Of a stretch of DNA of 21,960 nt, positions 1-6,731 are shown one piece after another. The notes beneath the pieces were generated by a model. The model was not told where the DNA came from and made no database searches. It worked only from the letters and a program-made list of their open reading frames with translations. The DNA comes from a bacterium. Its GTDB lineage: Bacteria > Actinomycetota > Acidimicrobiia > UBA5794 > ZC4RG35. Both the position numbers and the translations under genes were made by a program. Positions within the stretch are counted from its first letter, which is position 1; every line of letters starts with the position of its first letter. The DNA lies in contig JAPPKR010000118.1 of the NCBI GenBank assembly GCA_028819835.1, forward strand, positions 1-21,960. The letters are read 5' to 3'.

Positions 1-217
1 AGGAGGGCCAGCCGGTGCCGGAGTCGAACTTGGTGCCGGAGTCGAACAACTCCATTCCGCACCCCGCACAGGAGTAAGTACCGGAGTCCTTGGTGTTCCA
101 GTAGGTCCCGGTGAACGGGCGCTCGGTGGCCCCCTCCCGCAGCACCCGGTATTGCATCGGGTCAAGGCGTTCCCGCCACTCGGATTCGGTTTGAGGGAGG
201 GTGGTTTCTTCGCTCAT
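1..217 (-). CDS. msrB: Peptide-methionine (R)-S-oxide reductase MsrB, 5' part only
   Basis: The protein starts at ATG 217 and runs off the left edge after about 72 codons, so only the N-terminal half is visible. The segment with CAGC (Zn-binding CxxC, about residues 50-53) followed by [10 protein letters not shown] is the hallmark of MsrB, which reduces methionine-R-sulfoxide in proteins using thioredoxin. The C-terminal catalytic Cys lies outside the window, so it cannot be told whether it is Cys or selenocysteine. A 16-bp perfect direct repeat (14-29 and 32-47) makes the local sequence [12 protein letters not shown], where the first copy replaces the more usual SSDT-type residues. There is no SD sequence; a TAGAGT box lies 7 nt before the ATG, suggesting a leaderless transcript. 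Confidence 0.93.
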   Translation of the reverse strand, partial: MSEETTLPQTESEWRERLDPMQYRVLREGATERPFTGTYWNTKDSGTYSCAGCGMELFDSGTKFDSGTGWPS

Positions 218-224
218 ATCCGGG

Positions 225-230
225 ACTCTA
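225..230 (-). promoter_or_regulatory. Putative -10 box of a leaderless msrB promoter
   Basis: On the minus strand the box is TAGAGT inside CTTGTAGAGT (225-234), ending 7 nt before the msrB ATG. The same 10-mer with the same 7-nt spacing precedes the thioredoxin-fusion gene at 5583. No -35 hexamer is obvious. The distance fits a transcript starting at or next to the ATG. Confidence 0.45.
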
Positions 231-296
231 CAAGGGCCGAAAAGCAAGGTCGGCCCCGTTTTTGAGATCGTCCTCTCCCAGGTCTCCGACAGTGCC

Positions 297-773
297 TCAG
301 AGGCGAGAGCGATTAAGAATCCCAATCAAGAGATCCAGCAGGGCACCCTGGCTGGATACGACCTTGACTCTGGCTTCGGGAACGGAAAACCACTGCGCCC
401 GGTCTATTTCGGGGAACTCTCGGATCCTTCCCGAGCGGGGAGGCCACTCCATGGAGAACGTCCCAGGCCGGAGAGCCTCCGGATCGAAGTCCGCCTCCAC
501 CGCCCAGATGTTCATGATCTGGTTGGCGGCTTTGACCTCGGGCAGTGGTAGCCACGGATTCGACGGTGCTTTCCAACCCGTCTCCTCCTCGAATTCGCGG
601 GTGGCAGTCTCCAAAGGGGTTTCGCCTTGGTGACCCCTTCCCTTGAATACGGTCCAGGCTCCCTGGTCACGTCGCGCCCAGAACGGCCCGCCGTAGTGGC
701 CGAGCAGCACTTCCACGGCACCGGAGGAGTTCCGCCGATAGATCAATAGTCCGGCACTGGCTCGGGGGGGCAT
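297..773 (-). CDS. NUDIX hydrolase
   Basis: This 158-residue protein carries a complete 23-residue Nudix box at about residues 45-67 (G-x5-E-x7-REFEEETGW), the Mg-binding motif of hydrolases that cleave nucleoside diphosphates linked to another group. The N-terminal part (YRR...[18 protein letters not shown]) matches the small NUDIX subfamily with a 'GPFWA..D.GAW' strand. In that family the segment after GAW is usually S/T-I-P-KGE; here it is [11 protein letters not shown], so a conserved Pro is replaced by Phe. The ATG at 773 is preceded by GGAAGGG about 8 nt upstream. The gene ends 79 bp before the msrB start, in the same orientation. The substrate cannot be told from sequence. Confidence 0.9.
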   Translation of the reverse strand: MPPRASAGLLIYRRNSSGAVEVLLGHYGGPFWARRDQGAWTVFKGRGHQGETPLETATREFEEETGWKAPSNPWLPLPEVKAANQIMNIWAVEADFDPEALRPGTFSMEWPPRSGRIREFPEIDRAQWFSVPEARVKVVSSQGALLDLLIGILNRSRL

Positions 774-1038
774 GGATAAGGACCCTTCCTAAACGATGGA
801 AGGGACTATGTTCATGCAAGTTTCCCCCAACATGGCGTCGTGACTCCCGATCCATCGGAGTTCTTTGGTAAACACAGGCGAGGAAGCCGTGGTTCTATGC
901 TCAGCAGTCATCTGAAACCTTGGTTCCCCCTTCAACGACTCGACTACCAATTTATCGCCTCCGGGAGGGTAGCCGACCGGTGGTGGAAGGGGGCGGTTGA
1001 TCCGCCCCCTTCCGACCTTTCCCGATCGCGTCTAGCGG
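774..1038. other. Intergenic region between the VWFA lipoprotein and NUDIX genes
   Basis: No convincing reading frame is present. The region holds the hairpin at 985-1013, probably the end of the VWFA transcript, and presumably the promoter of the NUDIX gene. No clear -35/-10 pair stands out. Confidence 0.5.
985..1013 (-). terminator. Perfect 12-bp hairpin downstream of the VWFA gene
   Basis: GGAAGGGGGCGG (985-996), loop TTGAT, CCGCCCCCTTCC (1002-1013) form a perfect GC-rich stem 26 bp beyond the VWFA stop codon. There is no U-run after it on the minus strand, so it would be a U-less terminator or a 3'-end stabilising structure. Confidence 0.55.
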
Positions 1039-2826
1039 TTAGTTCTCGAGGGGGTCTGCCCTGACGTACTGGCGGACGGTTTGCGCCACTGTTTCCATGT
1101 TCTCTTCGCATGATCCGCCCTCGTCTCGGTCGAGCGAGTCAAGATCTCGATAGATGGCGTCCAGCAATGCATCGGGGGTGTTGCGGTCCCAGGCGTAGAA
1201 GCTGTTCCTGGCGAACTCGGCGTACTGCATCACGTAGGACTGCACTCGGAAATCGCATGAGGCCCGGCCGAATCGCACATTGGTCTCTCCCACCGGGATG
1301 CGGGTGTTCACTTCATTGAAATAACAGTCCAGGCAGGGCCGGTAGCGAATGGTGGCTGAAGCCAGCCAATCGTTGCTGCGGGCCCGGTCGGTGAGTTTGA
1401 CCTCAAAGAAGGCGGCGGTGGCCACTCCGCCCAGAAGCGGTGCGGATTGGCGTTCCACCAACTCGTCCTCTCGGAACAACTCGGTCTCGATCTGCCGGTT
1501 CTCATAGCCGATCAGGCGCCACAGATCCACCGTGTCGGGGTTGAATTCCACCTGGGTCTTTGCTTCCCAGCCCACGATGCCGGCCTTCACCCTGTCAAGG
1601 AAATCGTCTCCGCTCCGGTAGTCGTAGACGTACTGGTACCAGCCTTGAGCCTGGTCGGCGATCTGCTCCAGCAGAACGTCGTTGTAGTTGCCTTCGCCTA
1701 CACCGCCGGCGGCCATACTGATGTCCGAATCCCGCTTGGCCCTTTCCACCAGTTCCAGGATGCTGTCAGGTCCGGTGGCGGGGCCGGTGTTGGCCACCCC
1801 GTCCGAGAGAAACAGCACCATCACCTGCCGGTCGGGGTCGTGCCGGGCCTCATCGTGGGCCAGTCGGTAACCCAGTCGGAGACCTTCGCCGGCATTGGTG
1901 GAGCCGTCCGGCCTGATGCGGGTGTCCCAATACTCTCGAGAGGCCCGCTCCGGATAGTCGGGTTCAACGATCACATGAGCGTGGTCGTGGAAGGTCACTA
2001 GACCGAACCGGTCATCGGGGTTGAGATCGTCCAGCAGAGACTCCACGATGTTGGTGGCCACATTCCACCGATCGCCGCCAGTCATGGAGCCGGACTGGTC
2101 AAGCACCACGATGTAGCTGACCGGCTCATCGAAGCCCCGTCCGGTTTCCACGGCCACCCTGACCAACCGGTACTCCTCGTGCCGGTAGAACGGGTTCTCC
2201 GAGCCTTGCACGCACATTCTGATTGTGCCGTCGCTGACCGGCTCATCGCACCGGGCGTCGAAGGCATTGATCATCTCCTCGGCGCGGATGGCGTCGGGAT
2301 TGGGCCGGGCGCCCTGGTCCAGGTAGACGAACTGCCGGTACCAACTGGCCGTGTCGGCATCCAGGCCGAATGTCGAGAAGGGCTGTTCATCGGCCGGTAT
2401 TTGCGGGTTTACACCGTAACCCTCATAGAACACCAGTGGGAAGTCCCTGATGACCCTCTCCCGCCGGCGGCGTTCCTCCTCTTCCTCGCTCGAGAGAGCC
2501 TCAGCGGTTGCCGCGGTGGTCGTCGGGGCCGCGCTGGCAGCCGATGCAGTGGATTCCTCCATGGCTTCTTCTGCGGCCGCGGCCTGCACTTCTTCAACCG
2601 CCTCAGCATCCTCGCGTCCCGACAGTGCGGCGGTTGTGGCCGGGGCGGCTGTGGGTTCGGTGGCTGGGGCGGCCGTGGTGGCCGGGGCGGCTGTGGGTTC
2701 GGTGGCTGGGGCGGCCGTGGTGGCCGGGGCGGCCGTCGGCTCGGCGTCACCATCGCCGGCGCCGCAGCCGGCGATCGTTAAGGCCATCAAGGCCAGAACG
2801 GATATTTTTAACGAAATTTGTTTCAT
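1039..2826 (-). CDS. VWFA-domain lipoprotein (VWA_N / VWA / DUF3520 architecture)
   Basis: The 595-residue product starts with a lipoprotein signal peptide ending in TIAG-Cys21, so it should be lipid-anchored outside the membrane. Residues 28-68 are an Ala/Thr/Pro repeat linker, followed by an acidic Ala/Glu-rich stretch and an Arg/Glu run (about 115-125). An N-terminal VWA-associated domain (about 148-215: STFGLDADTASWYRQF...EEMINAF) precedes a von Willebrand A domain with an intact MIDAS motif DQSGS at 243-247. The C-terminal part resembles DUF3520 of YfbK-type proteins. Such proteins bind ligands through a metal ion, but their partners are usually unknown. AGGAG lies 6 nt before ATG 2826. 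A perfect hairpin follows the stop. It appears monocistronic. Confidence 0.9.
   Translation of the reverse strand: MKQISLKISVLALMALTIAGCGAGDGDAEPTAAPATTAAPATEPTAAPATTAAPATEPTAAPATTAALSGREDAEAVEEVQAAAAEEAMEESTASAASAAPTTTAATAEALSSEEEEERRRRERVIRDFPLVFYEGYGVNPQIPADEQPFSTFGLDADTASWYRQFVYLDQGARPNPDAIRAEEMINAFDARCDEPVSDGTIRMCVQGSENPFYRHEEYRLVRVAVETGRGFDEPVSYIVVLDQSGSMTGGDRWNVATNIVESLLDDLNPDDRFGLVTFHDHAHVIVEPDYPERASREYWDTRIRPDGSTNAGEGLRLGYRLAHDEARHDPDRQVMVLFLSDGVANTGPATGPDSILELVERAKRDSDISMAAGGVGEGNYNDVLLEQIADQAQGWYQYVYDYRSGDDFLDRVKAGIVGWEAKTQVEFNPDTVDLWRLIGYENRQIETELFREDELVERQSAPLLGGVATAAFFEVKLTDRARSNDWLASATIRYRPCLDCYFNEVNTRIPVGETNVRFGRASCDFRVQSYVMQYAEFARNSFYAWDRNTPDALLDAIYRDLDSLDRDEGGSCEENMETVAQTVRQYVRADPLEN
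2636..2745 (-). repeat. 42-bp in-frame tandem repeat in the VWFA lipoprotein linker
   Basis: Two identical 42-bp units (2636-2677 and 2678-2719) and a diverging partial third (from 2720) encode 14-residue repeats of the type TEPTAAPATTAAPA. The length is a multiple of three, so copy-number change alters linker length without frameshift. Confidence 0.85.
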
Positions 2827-3595
2827 GGTTCGCTCCTCGTGTCAACTGTTGGTTGGGATGGAGATCGCGTGATCTCGGTTCGGAGCTGAAACCGGTTGCT
2901 CGGCGAGGGACCATTCTCCTAACGGGCCTTGGGATAGGGGTCATCCAATGCGCCGCTCTTGCGGTGTGGGGTCGGGCGTTGTGAACTGCTCCATCGGTTC
3001 GAATCCGGCAAGGCGCGAACCATCTCCCCACGGTGCACGGAGTCCGTAGCCTTACCGGAGGCCGTTGGCTGGCCTCCCGACTGGACTTCACCAGGATTGA
3101 GTTGCCAAACAGAGCCCCGCCTCAAGATGGCATGCTCCCCGATTAAGGGGGTTCCAATGCTCTAGACAGTCGGCGTCAATGCGACACGAGTAAGAGCTAT
3201 AGAGGGGTATCGCAGGACGACAACCTTGTTGGCTGCCGGCCGGGATCGGCTAGAGGACAACTCCCATGGGACCTTGACGGTGATCATGGCGGATCAAGCC
3301 ACTTATCCGAGTCGGTCCGGTTTGAACTCCACCGAGGATGCCTTAGCGGTCCGTAACCTCCGACAGGACTCGTTCAGGGTTCAGTCGACTCTGTGGCAAT
3401 GATGCAGATGCCCCCGGGGGAGGTATCTGCCGCTTGGCAAGTGTCATGATTGGTTTCCTTTGTTTCGTAGTTTGGGTGTTTGGGAAGGCGACGCGCTTTT
3501 TCGCCCTCGATGCCCATGCTAAGCAGATGTCGACTCGTATAGCGGCAAATAAGTTACAGATTTTTTTCGCGGCTTTATGATTGCGAAACCTGGTG
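2827..3595. other. 769-bp gap between the selenoprotein and VWFA genes
   Basis: There is no long coding frame with convincing protein character. Visible items are a GAGATC-GCGT-GATCTC inverted repeat (2861-2876) just upstream of the VWFA ribosome binding site; a T-arm-like GGTTCGAATCC at 2996-3006 that does not belong to a foldable tRNA; a perfect 7-bp hairpin GGAGGCC/GGCCTCC (3057-3077); a possible 34-codon gene on the minus strand (3343-3447); and a run of seven T at 3561-3567. Confidence 0.5.
3343..3447 (-). CDS. Possible small protein of 34 residues, function unknown
   Basis: A minus-strand frame from ATG 3447 to TAA 3343-3345 encodes a peptide starting MTLAKRQIPPPG and ending SEVTDR. 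Its best support is an AAAGGAAA ribosome binding site 6 nt upstream. It lies 148 bp downstream of the selenoprotein stop, on the same strand. An inverted repeat GCAGAT/ATCTGC (3404-3409 and 3425-3430) around a CCCCCGGGGG core lies inside it. No family is recognised, and it could be a chance frame. Confidence 0.25.
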   Translation of the reverse strand: MTLAKRQIPPPGASASLPQSRLNPERVLSEVTDR

Positions 3596-3602
3596 TCAGG
3601 TT
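3587..3602 (-). other. Hairpin overlapping the selenoprotein stop codon
   Basis: AACCTG (3587-3592), loop GTGT, CAGGTT (3597-3602) form a perfect 6-bp stem. The TGA stop of the selenoprotein (3598-3596) sits partly in the loop. It may help transcription or translation end here. There is no U-run downstream on this strand. Confidence 0.35.
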
Positions 3603-4108
3603 GACAGAGCGGCCAGGATCTCGGGAAAGGCGGCCTCGGCAAGAGACTGCATCTCTTCGTCGCTGCGGTCCTGGATGGGATGGGACGTCAGCACCCGGCG
3701 GGGATGTAGACCCAAGGCCTCCCCCTGGGCGTCGGCTGCCTGGGCGAAGCGGTCTGAGGCCACGAACACTCCCGGAACACCGCGGTCTTCCAAATCAACG
3801 AGGTCGTGCACACTGCACGACGCGCATGAGCCTCAGTCCGCCAATGCTTCGACCACCGCCGTGCACTCGGCTGCTATCTGCTGGCGTAGGTCCAGGGGGG
3901 CCGGTTTGGAAAAGGTGGGCTTGCGGTAATGCTTCACCGACACCCCCCTCTGGGAGAACAGTTCTTCCAGTCTTTTGATGAACACGTCTCCCCTTGGTTT
4001 GGAGATGTCCAGCAAGGCGACGGTCTGGCCCCTGAGGTCCGCGACCCGGGGACTGAGTGGTCGCTCCGCGAGGGTTCGTTCGCTGGTCGGGTCTAGCATT
4101 ACGGTCAT
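3596..4108 (-). CDS. UGSC-family selenoprotein (in-frame TGA = selenocysteine)
   Basis: Reading from ATG 4108 through the in-frame TGA at 3833-3835 to TGA 3596-3598 gives 170 residues. Residue 92 is selenocysteine in the motif ALAD-U-GSCASCSVHD, with U92, Cys95 and Cys98 forming overlapping UxxC/CxxC redox pairs. This matches the UGSC (seleno)protein family, some of whose members carry Cys in place of Sec. The N-terminal half (TVALLDISKPRGDVF...KPTFSKPAP) is typical of the family, and the frame after TGA stays coding to the end. A SECIS-like hairpin (3803-3821) follows the Sec codon. AAGGGGG lies 7 nt before the ATG. The gene lies 14 bp after the thioredoxin-fusion gene and is surely co-transcribed with it. 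The biochemical function is not established; a thiol/selenol redox role is inferred. SelA/B/C/D must be encoded elsewhere. Confidence 0.9.
3803..3821 (-). promoter_or_regulatory. Bacterial SECIS-like stem-loop
   Basis: On the minus strand GTCGTGC (3821-3815), loop AGTGT, GCACGAC (3809-3803) form a perfect 7-bp stem. The loop begins 18 nt after the Sec UGA and has G as its second base. Both agree with the known bacterial SECIS pattern of an apical loop about 16-37 nt from UGA with a G in its first two positions. It should recruit SelB with selenocysteyl-tRNA. Confidence 0.8.
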
Positions 4109-4122
4109 CTGATACCCCCTTG

Positions 4123-5583
4123 TCAGTCGATGGCGACGGTGGTCATCTGGGAACTGGCTGCTCCACCGATCCAACCGGAGATTATCGCCGAGAACATCCC
4201 GGCATCTCCTCCGGCGTGAACGAACCACAGGCCTTCGGTGGTGAATTTCGCGACTTCCTTCCTTTTGGCGACCACTCCCGGTGGCATGCCTTCTGCAACT
4301 CCGCCGGCTCCGGCCTCCACTTCGGCCCCAGGGAGGGTGAGCAGCGAGTGAATCTCCTGGCGCAGCCGGGCTTTGGGCCAGCCCGCCTCCCGGAAGATCC
4401 GGGCGTGTTCGGGGGAGATCACCACTATCGCATCCGCCATTCCGGTCAGCTTGGGATGGCCGACCATGCGCAACTGGAGTGCGAAAGTCCTGGCCAGAGA
4501 TTCGGGGTTGCGGGACTTCTGGTCGATGATCTCGATCGGTCCGTGGCCGGCGAACATGGTCACAGTGGATTGGTCGGACGAGAATCCCCTCTCCACGGCG
4601 AGGGACTCCCAGGGAGACCCCTCCTCGTCTTCGGGGAAGCAGAAGGAGAGCTTTCCCGGGCTTCCCAATGCGGCGCGGTCTACCCCGCCCGGTCGGGAAC
4701 CGCCCACATTCCTGACCACCAGGTTGAGGGCTCGTCCGATGGTCAGGTTGGCCCGGTTTCCCTGCCCCAGCGCATTGATGCCGGAATTCATCCCTATCCG
4801 GCGGCGGATCGGGCCGTTCACCACCATCACCGGGCCCGTGAAGTAAGTGGTGGCCGAGATGCCGTGGATGTTGAACCGGCTGGTGGCCGCCGCCTTCACC
4901 GCGGACAGCACCACCGGCAGGTATTCGGGCAGACAGCCAGCCATCACCGCGTTGATCGCCACCTTCTCGACGGTGCATTCGGCCAGGTCGGGAGGGAGCA
5001 CGCACACCACCTCGCCCGGGGCCCGGGACGTGCCCTCCAGCATTCGGGCCACCCGCTCTTCGGTGGGCGGTGTCACGGGGAGGCCGTCAGTCCAGCCGCG
5101 GGCAAAAGCAGCTTCGATGGGGTCCTCGGCGCTTCCCAGGTCGACCCGTCGCGATGAGATACTGTGACGGGAATGGCGTCGCACAAGGCGCTGGTACACC
5201 TCGGGCAGCATGGTGTCCGAGCCGCATCCCGGACGTTGCTCCGGGAGCCCTGCTCCCAGTCCTACGGCTCCGGTGACCCGCTCCCAGCCGCTTCTCAGCC
5301 AGCCGGCCTGCTGATCGGCCACCTCACCTTCTGCGAGGCGGTAGATGGTGGGGGTGGTCTCGGTCTGTAGCTTCCAGGAGATATCCAACTCCCGGTCGTG
5401 CAGCACTTCGAAACCCGGCGGGAAGTCGGCCCGATCCTGGGACACCACCGTGAAGGTCCGGTCGGCTGCGGCGAGTTCGGCTAGGACGGGAACCACCAGG
5501 TGACAGGTCTCACAGTCGTCCTTCACCACCGCCAGGAGTCCGTCCGTGACGGGAAGAAGGGCCATGGTGGACTCGTCGCTCAT
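4123..5583 (-). CDS. Thioredoxin-like domain fused to a UGSC-associated conserved domain
   Basis: The 486-residue protein has two parts. Residues 1-100 or so look like a thioredoxin fold with an active-site CETC at 24-27 and a later TTPTIYR segment with the expected cis-proline. Residues from about 155 to the end form a large domain with GWTDGLPVTPPTEERV, a VEKVAINAVMAGCLPEYLPVV helix, FNIHGISATT, NGPIRRRIGMNSG and ALGQGNRANLTIGRAL. I recognise this domain from hypothetical proteins that travel with UGSC/CGSC proteins; its reaction is unknown. No signal peptide is visible, so it is probably cytoplasmic. ATG 5583 is preferred over TTG 5586: a TAGAGT box lies 7 nt upstream and there is no SD, suggesting leaderless initiation. 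The stop is 14 bp before the selenoprotein ATG. Confidence 0.8.
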   Translation of the reverse strand: MSDESTMALLPVTDGLLAVVKDDCETCHLVVPVLAELAAADRTFTVVSQDRADFPPGFEVLHDRELDISWKLQTETTPTIYRLAEGEVADQQAGWLRSGWERVTGAVGLGAGLPEQRPGCGSDTMLPEVYQRLVRRHSRHSISSRRVDLGSAEDPIEAAFARGWTDGLPVTPPTEERVARMLEGTSRAPGEVVCVLPPDLAECTVEKVAINAVMAGCLPEYLPVVLSAVKAAATSRFNIHGISATTYFTGPVMVVNGPIRRRIGMNSGINALGQGNRANLTIGRALNLVVRNVGGSRPGGVDRAALGSPGKLSFCFPEDEEGSPWESLAVERGFSSDQSTVTMFAGHGPIEIIDQKSRNPESLARTFALQLRMVGHPKLTGMADAIVVISPEHARIFREAGWPKARLRQEIHSLLTLPGAEVEAGAGGVAEGMPPGVVAKRKEVAKFTTEGLWFVHAGGDAGMFSAIISGWIGGAASSQMTTVAID

Positions 5584-5590
5584 CAAGTTG

Positions 5591-5596
5591 ACTCTA
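5591..5596 (-). promoter_or_regulatory. Putative -10 box of the thioredoxin-fusion/UGSC operon
   Basis: TAGAGT, within CTTGTAGAGT (5591-5600 on the minus strand), lies 7 nt upstream of ATG 5583. It is identical in sequence and spacing to the box before msrB. No -35 hexamer is evident. Confidence 0.45.
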
Positions 5597-5628
5597 CAAG
5601 TGCCGCGGTTGTAACCAGGAGCGGGGTG

Positions 5629-6201
5629 TCAGCTGATTGCTCCCTCAACCCGGAGCAGGCGCCGCTTCCGCTCAGCACCTCCCAATCCGTAATGGCCGAT
5701 CCGGCCATCGGAGAGGACCACCCGATGGCAGGGGATCACCAAGGGAACGGGATTGCGGGCCATGGTTTGGCCCACCGCCCTGGCAGCGCCGGGACGTCCG
5801 GTCCGGTTGGCAAGCCATCCGTAGGAGCGCGTCTCACCGCGGGGGATGGCGGCGGTCTGTTCCAGCACCAGTCGCTGGAAAGAGGTCACAGATCGAAAGT
5901 CCACCGGCAGAGCCCCGGGAGTGCCCTCCGCCAATGCCCGGATGATCAGGCCGTCCCAGTCTCGGGGGGGACGCGCCTCCAGGAGAGGTCTTCGGAAGCG
6001 GTCCGCGAAGCGTTCTTCGAACCCTTCGGTGAACAGGTCTACGGCCGAAACGCCCAACGGGTTGAAGGCCACCACCACCGATCCCAACGGTGACTCGAAC
6101 ACCCTGAAGCCGTCGGAGAGTCCGGTCCCCAGCGCCACTCCGTCCGACACTCCGCTCGGCGCCGGGACCGAGAGTCGTTCCAACTTCTGTTCCAGGGTCA
6201 T
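5629..6201 (-). CDS. ogt: Methylated-DNA--[protein]-cysteine S-methyltransferase
   Basis: The 190-residue protein carries the suicide-enzyme active site IPCHRVV with acceptor Cys158, preceded by SVTSFQRLVLEQTAAIPRGET (about 104-124) and GRPGAARAVGQTMARNP, the DNA-binding helix region with its conserved Arg. It transfers the alkyl group from O6-alkylguanine or O4-alkylthymine in DNA to its own cysteine. The N-terminal part (about 1-100) is the variable Ogt/Ada-C N-domain. Its ATG (6199-6201) overlaps the stop of the ECF sigma gene (ATGA), so the two are translationally coupled. Its regulation is probably that of the sigma gene. Confidence 0.95.
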   Translation of the reverse strand: MTLEQKLERLSVPAPSGVSDGVALGTGLSDGFRVFESPLGSVVVAFNPLGVSAVDLFTEGFEERFADRFRRPLLEARPPRDWDGLIIRALAEGTPGALPVDFRSVTSFQRLVLEQTAAIPRGETRSYGWLANRTGRPGAARAVGQTMARNPVPLVIPCHRVVLSDGRIGHYGLGGAERKRRLLRVEGAIS

Positions 6202-6731
6202 ATTCGTTCCTCCTCCTTGGTTTCTTCTCCGATGACCGACCGTAATCGGGCCAGTCCCCGGCTGACGTCACTCCGAACGGTGTTTGTCGGCCTGCCGGTG
6301 GCCTCCGATATCTCCCGGTAGGTGAGTTCCGCCACATGGCGCAAGATCACCGCCTGCCTCTGGGCGGGCGGCAGGCGCGTCCATCGCCTGCGCCAAGCTT
6401 CCGAGTCGGGAGGTTCCTCCGGGAGGTATCCGGCTTCCTCCAACCGCGCCGGCTTCGGCCGCCTGGACTCTGCGCGGATTTCGTTGCGCATCAGGTTGAG
6501 GGCGATCGTCCAGACCCAGCCTCGCAACCGCATGGCTCGAATGCGTTCGGGAGGATAGGTTTGCATTGCGCGGTAAGCCCGGATGAAGGCCTCCTGGGTC
6601 AGGTCTTCGGCGCGATGGTGATCGCCGGTCAGTTGGCGCAGCCCGCTGAAAACGCCGCGTTGGAGGCGGCACACCAAATCGGGGAAGCCCTCGTCCAGAT
6701 CGGATGCCAGGGACCTGGCTAAATCGTCCAT
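6198..6731 (-). CDS. ECF-type RNA polymerase sigma factor
   Basis: The 177-residue product has the two-domain ECF layout. Sigma region 2 is at about residues 20-85 (AEDLTQEAFIRAYRAMQTY; RGWVWTIALNLMRNEIR), and region 4 is at about 117-165 (LPPAQRQAVILRHVAELTYREIS; helix-turn-helix TGRPTNTVRSDVSRGLARLR). A Pro/Glu/Arg-rich linker separates them. No anti-sigma gene lies next to it; ogt follows with an ATGA overlap. The upstream region carries GGAAAC at 6763-6758 and a TTTTAAG stretch 16 nt further, an ECF-like promoter that may be autoregulated. The ATG at 6731 has no SD; the predicted -10 lies so close that the transcript may be leaderless or nearly so. Coupling to ogt points to an alkylation or DNA-damage response. 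Confidence 0.92.
   Translation of the reverse strand: MDDLARSLASDLDEGFPDLVCRLQRGVFSGLRQLTGDHHRAEDLTQEAFIRAYRAMQTYPPERIRAMRLRGWVWTIALNLMRNEIRAESRRPKPARLEEAGYLPEEPPDSEAWRRRWTRLPPAQRQAVILRHVAELTYREISEATGRPTNTVRSDVSRGLARLRSVIGEETKEEERI

Noticed and set aside
2636..2745. CRISPR-like repeat
   Set aside because: The units are directly adjacent with no spacers and are in frame with the VWFA lipoprotein. They are coding tandem repeats.
2950..3022. Possible plus-strand tRNA (GGTTCGAATCC T-arm, GGCGC/GCGCC acceptor-like ends, CCA at 3020-3022)
   Set aside because: With the T-loop fixed, the anticodon stem does not pair, position 33 is not T, the T stem has a mismatch and the whole is too short. At most it is a tRNA remnant.
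3343..3642. A 99-residue minus-strand frame
   Set aside because: Its first two thirds overlap the selenoprotein 3' end and noncoding DNA, and have no protein character. Only the last 34 codons have a ribosome binding site, listed separately.
3596..3811. A separate 71-residue protein starting inside the selenoprotein
   Set aside because: It is the C-terminal part of the UGSC protein after the Sec codon, in the same frame, and its apparent start lies within the SECIS hairpin.
3833..5005. A 390-residue minus-strand frame ending at the TGA
   Set aside because: Only its last part (from 4108) is real, as the N-terminus of the selenoprotein. The upstream part is an out-of-frame shadow of the thioredoxin-fusion gene, Arg/Gly/Pro-rich and unlike a protein.
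4057..5157. A 366-residue plus-strand frame
   Set aside because: It is antisense to the thioredoxin-fusion and selenoprotein genes; the composition is that of a shadow frame and no domain is recognisable.
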